A stretch of DNA of 64,000 bases. Source: Gordonia hydrophobica NBRC 16057. Its GTDB lineage: Bacteria > Actinomycetota > Actinomycetes > Mycobacteriales > Mycobacteriaceae. The position numbers were made by a program, and so were the translations under genes. Under the pieces are notes generated by a model. That model saw nothing but the letters and a program-made list of their open reading frames with translations, searched no databases and had not been told where the DNA came from. The stretch covers positions 124,001 through 188,000 of the forward strand of contig NZ_BCWU01000001.1 in NCBI RefSeq assembly GCF_001592365.1, given 5' to 3'. Below are positions 34,702 to 43,234 of this stretch, piece by piece. The stretch's first letter is position 1. Each line of letters begins with the position of its first letter.

Positions 34702-34919
34702 GGGAGGGGCGGAGTGGTCACGACCGCCGAGCTCTCCGCAGGGACGAGGCGCTAGCCGAGGAGTGAGGACTGTCGAGGTGGCGTGACCTTCACGCCGCTC
34801 GCCACGCGGGCGTGACCACTCCGCCGCTCCCCACGTGGGCGTGACCACTCCGCCCTCCCACGCGGGCGTAACGCTTCACGCCGCTCGCCACGCGGGCCTG
34901 ACCAGTGCCCGTTCCCGCG
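34702..34919. repeat. Imperfect direct and inverted repeats after the DUF222 gene
   Basis: About five degenerate units of 25-30 bp run from 34779 to 34919, with a core like GCGGGCGTGACCACTCCGCC (units start near 34779, 34806, 34835, 34862 and 34892). An inverted copy lies at 34702-34722 and pairs with 34840-34859 over 20 bp with one bulge. No gene is visible in the stretch. Confidence 0.65.
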
Positions 34920-34948
34920 AAGGTGGAAGGCAAGTACCAGCCTTCCCC

Positions 34949-35866
34949 CTAGAGCGCCGACCGCGATGCCATGCCCCCGTGGGCCTGGGCGGCCTCGGTG
35001 AGCCAGCCCAGCACTGTGCGGACGGCGTGTCGTTCGGCGCGGTCCGGTCGCATCAGTGCTGCCAGATAGCGGCGGGCCGGGACGTCGACGATCTCGCGGA
35101 GTACGACGGCGTCGTCGACCCGGGTGGTGAAGCGGGGGAGGACGGCGAGTGAGTCGCCTGCGGCGACGAGGTGCTCGATGACGCGATTGTCGCGGAGTCG
35201 CTGCCGCACATCGGGCGGCTCGCCCAAGGTCTGCTCGATGCCGCGGAGGACCGAGTCGAACGGGTAGCCCTCGGGGACGCCGAACCAGGTTGCGCCGCGA
35301 ACGTCTGCGGCGTGGAGGCGGTGTTTCGCGGCCAGCGGGTGATCGGCGCGCATCGCGATGTCGAGTGGTTCGGTGACCAACTCGCGGACGGTCAGGCCCG
35401 CGGATGCCGCTGGACGGGGGCTGTCGAGGCTGTGGGTGACGACGATGTCGTAGTCGGCCGTCATCGCGGCGATCTCCGACTCGGCGGGATCCACGTCGTC
35501 GAGTCGGAGGGTGATTCCATGAGCTGTCGCTTCGCCGATGAGATGGGGAAAGACGAGGGTGGCAGCGCTGGGGAACGCATTCACCGATACCAGCCCGCCG
35601 GGATCGCGGCGGTAGGCATCCCACTGCGCCTGGACTGCGGCGATCGCGGTGTGGACCTCGACGCCACCGGCAGCCAGCAGCCGCCCGGCGTCGGTCAGCC
35701 GAACACCGCGACCCGCCGGTTCGACGAGCGCCATCCCGAACTCGCGTTGGGCGGTCCGCAACTGTTGGGAGACCGCAGAGACGGTTCGGTGGGTCGCCCG
35801 CGCCACAGCGGTGACGCTTCCGCGTTCGGCCAGCTCCCGAAGCAACTCCAAGTGCCGAACATCCAT
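34949..35866 (-). CDS. LysR family transcriptional regulator
   Basis: A 305-residue LysR-type regulator. The N-terminal winged helix-turn-helix reads LELLRELAERGSVTAVARATHRTVSAVSQQLRTAQREFG. The C-terminal periplasmic-binding-protein-like domain follows from about residue 90 (GLVSVNAFPSAATLVFP). It is divergent from an EamA exporter gene across 72 bp with a LysR-type dyad, so it probably controls that gene and itself. The effector is unknown. Confidence 0.92.
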   Translation of the reverse strand: MDVRHLELLRELAERGSVTAVARATHRTVSAVSQQLRTAQREFGMALVEPAGRGVRLTDAGRLLAAGGVEVHTAIAAVQAQWDAYRRDPGGLVSVNAFPSAATLVFPHLIGEATAHGITLRLDDVDPAESEIAAMTADYDIVVTHSLDSPRPAASAGLTVRELVTEPLDIAMRADHPLAAKHRLHAADVRGATWFGVPEGYPFDSVLRGIEQTLGEPPDVRQRLRDNRVIEHLVAAGDSLAVLPRFTTRVDDAVVLREIVDVPARRYLAALMRPDRAERHAVRTVLGWLTEAAQAHGGMASRSAL

Positions 35867-35897
35867 ACAGGCAACCTACAGTGTTGTTTCAAATCAT

Positions 35898-35912
35898 TTC
35901 AGTTGTGCTGAA
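35898..35912. promoter_or_regulatory. LysR-type box
   Basis: A perfect dyad TTCAG-TTGTG-CTGAA, which contains the T-N11-A core expected for LysR regulators. It lies 27-41 bp ahead of the EamA gene start and 32-46 bp ahead of the lysR start. Confidence 0.55.
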
Positions 35913-35938
35913 TTCTTGCGACGTAAGACGATAGAAGG

Positions 35939-36910
35939 ATGCCGACGCGCCACCGACTCCTCGCGATCACCGTCGCGGCGATGTGGGGAATCAACTTCCT
36001 GGCGATCCACTATTCGCTCGAGACGTTTCCGCCCTTCCTCTGTGCCGCACTGCGGTTCGGCATCATCGCGATCCCGACGATTCTCTTGGTGCCGCGCCCT
36101 GACGTGCCGTGGCGGTGGCTCATCGGGTTCGGCGTCGGTTTCGGCATCCTCCAATTCGCATTCCTGTACTGGGGCATGGCCGCGGGGATGCCCGCCGGGT
36201 TGGCCTCGCTGGTGCTCCAGGCGTCGGCGCCGTTCACCGTTCTGCTCGGCGCGACCTTCCTGCGGGAACGGCTCACGCCGATTCGGGTCCTCGGCATCGC
36301 GATCGCAGTGATCGGCATGACAGTGGTCGGCTGGGAGCAGTCGGCACACGCGGCGTTCCTGCCGTTCCTGCTCACTCTCGCGGGTGCGTTCGGGTGGGCC
36401 ATCGGCAATGTCTGCAATCGCCAGGCGCGCGCCGCGAATCCGATCCGGCTCACCCTGTGGATGTCGGTGATCCCACCGATCCCGATGCTCGTCGTCAGCC
36501 TGATCGTCGAAGGCCCGACTCGAATCGGTGAGGCGCTGCAGGAAGGTGCCAGCATGACAGGTCTGCCCGCGACCCTCGGCCTGCTGTACACGATCGTGAT
36601 CGCCACGCTCGCGGGCTCAGGCATCTGGACGTGGCTCATGACCCGGCATCCTGCGGGCGTCGTCGCACCCTTCTCCATGCTGGTTCCGGTGTTCGGGATG
36701 TCGACGGCGTGGATCGTCCTCGGTCAGGCCGTCACACCGCTGGAGATGGTCGGCGCGGTGCTCGTCGTCGCCGGTGTGCTGCTGGGTTCGACGGTCCGGC
36801 GAGCGCGCCGCACGACGACGGCGGACACCGCGGCAGCAGCAGAACGGAGACCGGATCGCACCCTCGACGCAGCGCCCGCATCCGCGTCGGCAGCGGACGG
36901 CCGCCGCTGA
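35939..36910 (+). CDS. EamA/DMT family transporter
   Basis: A 323-residue inner-membrane protein with ten hydrophobic helices in two EamA repeats (first repeat about 5-135, second about 145-280). Typical are the N-terminal AITVAAMWGINFLAIHYSLE and the PFTVLLGATFLRERLTPIRVLG motif that ends the first repeat. The last 40 residues are a hydrophilic Arg/Ala-rich tail. Family members export amino acids or other metabolites. The start has almost no leader after a TAAGAC -10-like hexamer and may be leaderless. The LysR gene is divergent. Confidence 0.9.
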   Translation: MPTRHRLLAITVAAMWGINFLAIHYSLETFPPFLCAALRFGIIAIPTILLVPRPDVPWRWLIGFGVGFGILQFAFLYWGMAAGMPAGLASLVLQASAPFTVLLGATFLRERLTPIRVLGIAIAVIGMTVVGWEQSAHAAFLPFLLTLAGAFGWAIGNVCNRQARAANPIRLTLWMSVIPPIPMLVVSLIVEGPTRIGEALQEGASMTGLPATLGLLYTIVIATLAGSGIWTWLMTRHPAGVVAPFSMLVPVFGMSTAWIVLGQAVTPLEMVGAVLVVAGVLLGSTVRRARRTTTADTAAAAERRPDRTLDAAPASASAADGRR

Positions 36911-36983
36911 CCGTTCAGACACGCTACGGTGATGCTCGTCACGGCAGAGCGGCAGGCGCCGCGCGGAGCAACGGGAGCGTCAC

Positions 36984-38546
36984 ATGGACAATGGCATCGG
37001 CAATTGGCCCACGATTCACCGGGTGCGGCACCCGGATCGAATCGCGCTGATCGACGCGGCCAACGGTGCGGAACTCACGTTCGGGCAGCTGGATGCACGT
37101 ACCAATGCGCTCGCCGACGCGCTTGCGCGCAAGGGCATCGCGCAGGGCGACCGGGTGGCGCTGGTGACGCTCAACAGTCCACAGATGCTCGAGGTGGTGC
37201 TCGCCGTCGCGAAACTCGGCGGCGTCGCGGTGCCGATCAACTGCCGACTGCAGGCCCCGGAGGTGCAGTACATCCTCGGCGACTGCGGAGCCCGCATCGT
37301 CTTCTCCTCGCCCCAGACCGCACCGGTGGTGGCTGCCGCCGTCGAGGGGACCGACGTCTCCGAGATCATCGAGATCCCGTCCGGTGAGCAGCGCGCCGCG
37401 GGCGAGGCGTCCCAGTCACCGTACGAGACGTTGATCGCGGCGGGCAGCACCGAACGGGTCGAAGCCGATGTCGCCGCCGACGATCTCGCCATGCTGATGT
37501 ACACCTCGGGGACGACCGGATTCCCGAAGGGCGCGATGCTGACCCACGCGAACCATCACTGGAACGCGATCAACAACCTGACGGCGGTCGAGGGGATAGG
37601 ACCGCTCGACATCAGCCTGGCCGCCGCACCGCTCTTCCACATCGGCGCTCTCGGCATCTTCTCGTTACCGCTCCTGTACGTGGGCGGCACGACCGTCGTC
37701 CTCGAAGCGTTCACACCGGACGCCTGGCTCGACGCGGTCGCGACGCATCGGGTCTCCGTCGCCTTCGCCGTCCCGGCGATGTGGGCAGCGATCGATGCCA
37801 CGCCGGCGATGGGCACCACCGATCTGAGTTCGCTGCGCTACGGACTGTGCGGCGGCGCACCGTGCCCGGTGGTGCTGATCGAGAGCCTGACTCGGCGCGG
37901 CATCCGTTTCGCGGAAGGGTTCGGCCTCACCGAGACCGCGCCCATCGCCTGCGTGCTCGACATCGAAGACACGGTGCGGTTCGCCGGCTCGGTCGGGAAA
38001 CCCGCACTGCACGTCGACATGATGGTGGCGGACCCGCAGGGCGAGGAGGTGTCTCGCGGGGAGATCGGCGAACTGCTGGTCCGCGGACCCAATGTGTTCA
38101 TCGGGTACTGGAACAAGCCGGATGCCACCGCCGAAGCGCTGCGCGGCGGCTGGTTCTACACCGGCGACCTCGCGACCTGCGACGACGACGGCTACTACCG
38201 GATCGTCGATCGCAAGAAGGACATGATCGTCAGCGGCGGCGAGAACGTGTACGCCTCCGAGGTGGAGCAGGTGATGCACCGTCACCCGGCGGTCGGCGAG
38301 GTCGCGGTGATCGGCATACCCGACGAGAAGTGGGGCGAATCAGTGACCGCGGTGGTCGCGGTGAAACCCGGCGCCGACGTCGCCGAAGCCGAGTTGATCA
38401 CGTGGACGCGGGAACAGATCGCCCACTTCAAAAGCCCCCGCGCCGTCTACTTCGTCGACGCCCTGCCGCGCACCGCGACCGGAAAGATCCTGAAGCGCGA
38501 CCTCCGCAAACGCTGGTCGGCCGACGGCTCGGCGGTCCAGCGTTAG
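36984..38546 (+). CDS. Acyl-CoA synthetase (FadD-type AMP-forming ligase)
   Basis: A 520-residue ANL-superfamily ligase activating a fatty acid as acyl-AMP and then acyl-CoA. The phosphate loop is MYTSGTTGFPKG, the adenine motif is GFGLTETAP, the hinge is YTGDLATCDDDGYYRIVDRKKDMIV broken only by family variation, and the catalytic Lys is in RTATGKILKRDL. The length and short N-terminus resemble mycobacterial FadD13-like ligases. It is 73 bp after the EamA gene and in the same direction; a link is not evident. Confidence 0.92.
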   Translation: MDNGIGNWPTIHRVRHPDRIALIDAANGAELTFGQLDARTNALADALARKGIAQGDRVALVTLNSPQMLEVVLAVAKLGGVAVPINCRLQAPEVQYILGDCGARIVFSSPQTAPVVAAAVEGTDVSEIIEIPSGEQRAAGEASQSPYETLIAAGSTERVEADVAADDLAMLMYTSGTTGFPKGAMLTHANHHWNAINNLTAVEGIGPLDISLAAAPLFHIGALGIFSLPLLYVGGTTVVLEAFTPDAWLDAVATHRVSVAFAVPAMWAAIDATPAMGTTDLSSLRYGLCGGAPCPVVLIESLTRRGIRFAEGFGLTETAPIACVLDIEDTVRFAGSVGKPALHVDMMVADPQGEEVSRGEIGELLVRGPNVFIGYWNKPDATAEALRGGWFYTGDLATCDDDGYYRIVDRKKDMIVSGGENVYASEVEQVMHRHPAVGEVAVIGIPDEKWGESVTAVVAVKPGADVAEAELITWTREQIAHFKSPRAVYFVDALPRTATGKILKRDLRKRWSADGSAVQR

Positions 38547-38603
38547 GAGACGTCCTCAGCTCAGCCGGGCATCGATGTCGTACCCGGTCGCTAATCTGGC
38601 GAC

Positions 38604-41111
38604 ATGAACGCAGCCGGTGACGTCGCCGCCCAGCCGACGGTGATCGAAGTGCGGGGCGCGCGGGTCCACAACCTGCAGGACGTCGACGTCGACGTGCCGT
38701 TGAACCAGATCGTCGCGATCGGCGGAGTGTCCGGGTCGGGGAAGTCGTCATTGGCGATGGGTGTGCTGTACGCGGAGGGGTCGCGGAGATATATCGAGGC
38801 GCTGTCGACGTACACGCGGCGCCGGATGTCGCATGCACCGCGGGCCGCCGTGGAGTCGGTCCGGCACGTGCCTGCGGCGCTGGCCTTGCGACAGCGGCCA
38901 GGCGTCGCAGGCGTCCGGAGTACGTTCGGAACCTCGACAGAACTGCTCAACGTGCTGCGCCTGATGTTCTCGCGACTGGCTGCTCATCGGTGTCCCAATG
39001 GTCACCGGGTGGCGCCGACCGTCGACGTCGCCATCGGACTCGACCTGACCTGCCCGGAGTGCGACACCGTGTTCACCCCGCCGGGCGCGGAGTCACTGGC
39101 GTTCAACTCGGGTGGTGCGTGCCCCACGTGTCAGGGCACCGGGCAGGTGCGCGGCATCGACGACCAGACGCTGGTCCCCGACCACGACAGGTCGATCGCC
39201 GACGGCGCGGTTCGACCGTGGTCGATGTTCGGTCTTACGGTGATGCCGCAGGTGGTCGAAGACCTCGGCGTCCGCATCGATGTCCCGTACCGAGAACTCA
39301 CCGCAGCCGAACGCGACATCGTCATGAGTGGGCCGGAAGAGAAGCGCCACATCGCAGTCCGCTCCAAGAACGGCAAGTTGTTCGAATTGAACTTCACCTA
39401 TCGCAATGCTCGACGAGCGGTCGAGGAGGCACTCGGCAAGGCGACCACGGAGAAGGGGCTGCTTCGGGTCAATCGGTTCATCACCGAGCACCCGTGTCCG
39501 GACTGTGAGGGAACCCGGCTGAGCGAGGCGGCTCGCGCGCCGCGGATCGGTGAACTCGGACTGGCCGACGCCACCGCGATGACGCTCGACAACATCATCG
39601 CCTGGGCCGAGGAGGTGCCGGAGACGCTGCCCCAGGCGATGACCGCGATGGGGCAGAACCTCGCGGCGACCTTTCAGCAGACCGCGGGCCGACTCCACGA
39701 ACTCGGCCTCGGATATCTGACGCTCGACCGCGCGGCATCCACTCTCTCGACCGGCGAGCGGCAGCGCGTCCAACTGTCCCGGGCGGTGCGCAACGAGACC
39801 ACCGGCGTGCTGTACGTGCTGGACGAGCCGTCGATCGGCCTGCACCCGTCGAACGTCGACGGCCTGGTCGGCGTGATGCGCGATCTCCTCCGGGACGGGA
39901 ACTCGGTCGTGGTGGTGGACCATGACATCCAGGTGCTCCGCGAGGCCGATCAGGTGATCGAGATCGGCCCGGGGTCCGGCAGGAGCGGCGGCACCGTGGT
40001 CGCCCAAGCGGCGCCGAACGAACTGAGCGCCGACCCGCGATCGCGGCTGGCGGGCTTCCTCGACGGTTCAGAACCAGTCGTGACCCGCGCCCGCTCGACC
40101 GCGGACGCCGTCTTCGCCGATGGCCGGATCACCGTGCACGCCACGCCGTTCCGCACCGTCGAGGCGCTGACGCTGGAGGTTCCGAAGAGCCGTTTCACGG
40201 TGGTGACCGGAGTGTCCGGGTCGGGCAAGTCGACGCTGGTCCTCGACACCCTGGTGCCTGCGCTCGCCGACGACGAGCTCCCCGGCCACGTGAGGACCGT
40301 GGCGTCGGGCGGGATCGAGCGAGTCCAGGTGGTCGACGCCGACCCGATCGGGATCAACGTCCGCTCCACGGTCGCGACCTACAGCGGGGTGATGGACGAT
40401 CTTCGACGCGCATACGCCGACACCGCCGACGCACAGGTGGCGGGGCTCGCCGCCGCAGACTTCTCGTACAACACCGGAAGCCTGCGGTGCGAGCGCTGCT
40501 CCGGCACCGGCCAGGTGGTGCTCGACGTCCAGTTCTTGCCGGACCTGGACATCGTGTGCCCCGACTGCGACGGCGGCCGCTACGGGCCCGCGGCGGTTCG
40601 CGTCCGGCGGCCCGTCGGCGACGATCCCGGACTCGCGCTGCCCGAAGTGCTGCGCCTGACCGTGGTCGACGCCGTCGATCGACTCGGCGACATCCGGCGG
40701 ATCCGGACCAGACTGCAGACGCTCATCGACCTCGGTCTCGGCTACCTGACGCTCGGCGAGTCGACCCCTGCACTGTCCGGCGGCGAGGCGCAACGCCTCA
40801 AGCTCGCCGCAGAACTCGGTCGCGACCAGGGCGCGGCGATGTTCGTCTTCGACGAGCCGAGCGTCGGACTGCATCCGCTCGACGTCCGCACCCTGATCGC
40901 CGTGCTCCAGCGACTCCTCGACACCGGAGCCACCGTCGTGGTGATCGAGCACGACCTCGACGTGATCGCCAACGCCGACCACCTCATCGATCTGGGGCCG
41001 GGCGGCGGACTGGACGGCGGCCGGATCATTGCCACCGGGACGCCGGGCGAGGTCGCGGGGTCGGCCGACAGCATCACCGGGCGGTATCTGGACAAGCACC
41101 TGACGCGCTGA
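38604..41111 (+). CDS. UvrA-like ABC ATPase, class II (UvrA2)
   Basis: An 835-residue UvrA homologue, about 110 residues shorter than canonical UvrA. The first ATPase has GVSGSGKSSLA, the second [13 protein letters not shown], with signatures LSTGERQRVQLS and LSGGEAQRLKL. Zinc modules are CPNG...CPEC, CPTCQGTG, CPDCEGTR and CERCSGTG...CPDCDGG. The shortening falls in the first half, where the UvrB-binding domain normally lies. Such class II proteins do not replace UvrA in repair and several are tied to tolerance of DNA-binding drugs (the DrrC type). It is a single gene here with no drug-biosynthesis neighbours. Confidence 0.9.
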   Translation: MNAAGDVAAQPTVIEVRGARVHNLQDVDVDVPLNQIVAIGGVSGSGKSSLAMGVLYAEGSRRYIEALSTYTRRRMSHAPRAAVESVRHVPAALALRQRPGVAGVRSTFGTSTELLNVLRLMFSRLAAHRCPNGHRVAPTVDVAIGLDLTCPECDTVFTPPGAESLAFNSGGACPTCQGTGQVRGIDDQTLVPDHDRSIADGAVRPWSMFGLTVMPQVVEDLGVRIDVPYRELTAAERDIVMSGPEEKRHIAVRSKNGKLFELNFTYRNARRAVEEALGKATTEKGLLRVNRFITEHPCPDCEGTRLSEAARAPRIGELGLADATAMTLDNIIAWAEEVPETLPQAMTAMGQNLAATFQQTAGRLHELGLGYLTLDRAASTLSTGERQRVQLSRAVRNETTGVLYVLDEPSIGLHPSNVDGLVGVMRDLLRDGNSVVVVDHDIQVLREADQVIEIGPGSGRSGGTVVAQAAPNELSADPRSRLAGFLDGSEPVVTRARSTADAVFADGRITVHATPFRTVEALTLEVPKSRFTVVTGVSGSGKSTLVLDTLVPALADDELPGHVRTVASGGIERVQVVDADPIGINVRSTVATYSGVMDDLRRAYADTADAQVAGLAAADFSYNTGSLRCERCSGTGQVVLDVQFLPDLDIVCPDCDGGRYGPAAVRVRRPVGDDPGLALPEVLRLTVVDAVDRLGDIRRIRTRLQTLIDLGLGYLTLGESTPALSGGEAQRLKLAAELGRDQGAAMFVFDEPSVGLHPLDVRTLIAVLQRLLDTGATVVVIEHDLDVIANADHLIDLGPGGGLDGGRIIATGTPGEVAGSADSITGRYLDKHLTR

Positions 41112-41152
41112 GCGCCGTCGCGGAGGTAGTGTCGGCCATCACCGGGAGTCGA

Positions 41153-41179
41153 TGTCACAGACGCCGAGTGCGCGGTGTC
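41153..41179 (+). promoter_or_regulatory. ECF41-type promoter
   Basis: TGTCACA (41153-41159), 16 bp, then TGTC (41176-41179). The published ECF41 consensus is TGTCACA-N16-CGTC, so the -35 matches fully and the -10 in three of four positions. It lies 41 bp upstream of the oxidoreductase gene that is coupled to an ECF41 sigma factor. Confidence 0.7.
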
Positions 41180-41219
41180 CCATGGGCAGCCAATGAGAAC
41201 GAACTCCGTGGAGGTTGTC

Positions 41220-42263
41220 ATGAAGGTTGTGGTGGTAGGAGCGGGATACGCGGGGACGATGGCCGCCAATCGCATCGCGCGCCGGGCACGCGGTGCGCAG
41301 GTCACCCTGGTCAACCCGCGGCCGGACTTCGTCGAACGGATCCGGTTGCACGAACTCATTGCGGGGAGCGGCGGAGCAAGCCGTCCCCTCGCTGCGATGC
41401 TGCGCGAGTCGGTGACGTTGCGTGTCGCCGCAGCGCAGAAGATCGGCGACGGCGTGGTCGCGCTGACTGACGGCGACGCGATCGACTTCGACCGCCTCGT
41501 CTACGCGGCCGGCGGGACGGTCGTCGCACCCGAGGGCGCGTTCGCGGTCGGAGCCGTTGACGATGCGCGGCGGGCGGCGGACCAGCTGGCCAACCTGCCG
41601 ACCGATGCGCGAGTCGACGTGGTCGGCGGCGGCCTGACCGGCATCGAGACGACGACCGAGGTCGCCTCCGAACGCCCGGACCTGCGCGTGCGGCTCATCA
41701 CCGACGGGCCGGTGGCGCCGTCGCTGGGACGGCGCGCCCGCGCCCGGGTCGCCGCGGTCCTCGACCGGCTGGGCGTGGAGACCGTCCGAGCGGAGTGGAA
41801 CAGTCCAGGCGATGCCGCCCTGACGTTGTGGGCGGTCGCGCGGCAGGTCAGCGAACTCGCCGAGGCCAGCGGACTGGAGGTCGACACCGACGGGCGAATG
41901 GTCGTCGACGCGAGTCTGCGGAGCGTCAGCGATGCGCGGCTCTATGCGGTCGGTGATGCGGCGGCCGTGCCGGGATCACGGATGAGCTGCCAGGCCGCGA
42001 TCCCACAGGGTGCGCACGCCGCCGACGCCATCGCCCGGGAGTCGCGGAACCGAGCGCCGAAGCCGTATTCGATGGGCTTCACGGCGCAGTGCGTTTCGCT
42101 GGGTCGCCGCGACGGCGTCGTTCAGCGGGTCCACCGCGACGACAGCCCGGCAGGCGCCTGGCTCGGTGGGCGAGCGGCAGCGTTCGTCAAAGAACAGGTG
42201 TGCCGCAGCACCGTGGTCGCCACGCGGTCGTCGCAGTACGCGTGGATGCCCGGGCCGTCATGA
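41220..42263 (+). CDS. FAD-dependent pyridine nucleotide oxidoreductase
   Basis: A 347-residue flavoprotein with two Rossmann motifs: VVVVGAGYAGTMAANRIA at the N-terminus (FAD) and VDVVGGGLTGIETTTEVA in the middle (NAD(P)H), plus a C-terminal LYAVGDAAAV motif. The layout is that of type II NADH dehydrogenase/FSP1-like proteins. It is short and has no obvious membrane anchor. ATG 41220 follows GGAGG. It overlaps the ECF41 sigma gene by ATGA. ECF41 factors are typically paired with an oxidoreductase, decarboxylase or epimerase gene, a role this gene fills. Confidence 0.9.
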   Translation: MKVVVVGAGYAGTMAANRIARRARGAQVTLVNPRPDFVERIRLHELIAGSGGASRPLAAMLRESVTLRVAAAQKIGDGVVALTDGDAIDFDRLVYAAGGTVVAPEGAFAVGAVDDARRAADQLANLPTDARVDVVGGGLTGIETTTEVASERPDLRVRLITDGPVAPSLGRRARARVAAVLDRLGVETVRAEWNSPGDAALTLWAVARQVSELAEASGLEVDTDGRMVVDASLRSVSDARLYAVGDAAAVPGSRMSCQAAIPQGAHAADAIARESRNRAPKPYSMGFTAQCVSLGRRDGVVQRVHRDDSPAGAWLGGRAAAFVKEQVCRSTVVATRSSQYAWMPGPS

Positions 42264-43156
42264 CAGCGGGGTCAGCGGGTGAGCCGACCGGTCTCGAGGA
42301 GTTCTCGACGCACCGACCGCTGCTGTTCTCGATCGCCTACGAAATCCTGGGATCGGTCGCCGACGCCGAAGACGTGCTGTCGGAGAGTTGGCTGCGGTGG
42401 CAGGAGCACGACCGCCGCGATGTCGAGAATCCACGGGCGTACCTCGCCCGCATCGTGACGCGACAAGCGCTCAACGCTGCGCGGACGGCATCGCGGCGAC
42501 GGGAGTCGTACGTCGGTCCCTGGCTGCCAGAACCGCTGGAGCAGGCCGGGGCCGACAGCGGCCTCGACCACGTGCTCACCGGCGAAGCGGTCACCACCGC
42601 GATGCTGCTGGTGTTGGAGACGTTGACCCCCGACGAGCGTGCCGTCTTCGTCCTGCGCGAAGTCTTCGACTTCGGGTATCCGGAGATCGCCGCCGCGGTC
42701 GACAAGACCGAACCCGCCGTCCGCCAGATCGCACACCGCGCCCGCCATCACGTGCGCGCTCGTCGCACCACGGCGGTCGCCGAACCGTCCGAGGCACAGG
42801 CGGTCGTCGAGCGGTTCCTGCTCGCCGCGGCGACCGGCGAGGTCCAGCTCCTGATGGACCTGCTCGCACCCGGCGTGGTGTACCTCGGCGACGGCGGGGG
42901 AGTGGTGGCTGCGGCGCGCCGCCCCGTCGAAGGGCCTGACCATGTGGCGCGCATGCTGGTGGGACTGCTGGCGAGAGCAACGACGATGGGTGAGGTCGAC
43001 ATGCGCATGACCGTCGCCAACGGCATGCCCGCGGTGGCCGTGACGATCGACGGCGCGCTCGACACCGTGGTGTGCGTCGAGGTGACCGATGAGGTGGTCA
43101 CCGCCGTCTACGCGGTGCGGAATCCCGCCAAGCTGAGCGGCCTCCGCATGGCATAG
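42260..43156 (+). CDS. ECF41-type RNA polymerase sigma factor
   Basis: A 298-residue sigma factor. Sigma region 2 is at 15-80 (YEILGSVADAEDVLSESWLRW), region 4 at 120-170 (LTPDERAVFVLREVFDFGYPEIAAAV), and a SnoaL-like domain makes up the last 125 residues. The ECF41 marks are all present: WLPEP at 88-92, DGGG at 211-214 and NPAKL at 288-292 (usually NPDKL). In characterised ECF41 proteins the C-terminal domain replaces an anti-sigma factor and both activates and restrains the protein. No anti-sigma gene is present here, which agrees. Older annotation would call it SigJ-like. Confidence 0.93.
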   Translation: MTAGSAGEPTGLEEFSTHRPLLFSIAYEILGSVADAEDVLSESWLRWQEHDRRDVENPRAYLARIVTRQALNAARTASRRRESYVGPWLPEPLEQAGADSGLDHVLTGEAVTTAMLLVLETLTPDERAVFVLREVFDFGYPEIAAAVDKTEPAVRQIAHRARHHVRARRTTAVAEPSEAQAVVERFLLAAATGEVQLLMDLLAPGVVYLGDGGGVVAAARRPVEGPDHVARMLVGLLARATTMGEVDMRMTVANGMPAVAVTIDGALDTVVCVEVTDEVVTAVYAVRNPAKLSGLRMA

Positions 43157-43181
43157 GCGACGTCGTTTCGACAGCGGACGC

Positions 43182-43212
43182 TTGACCTTCACACAGTGCG
43201 AAGGTGTGGAGT
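43182..43212 (+). promoter_or_regulatory. MerR-type promoter with 19-bp spacer and operator
   Basis: TTGACC (43182-43187), a 19-bp spacer, then TGGAGT (43207-43212). Within and across the -35 and spacer is a perfect dyad ACCTTC-N9-GAAGGT (43185-43205). Over-long spacers with a central dyad are the mark of MerR-activated promoters; the half-sites match those of CueR-type metal sites. It drives the HEAT gene and probably the MerR-HEAT gene. Confidence 0.75.
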
Positions 43213-43234
43213 CGACCTCACAGAGGAGGTCACC

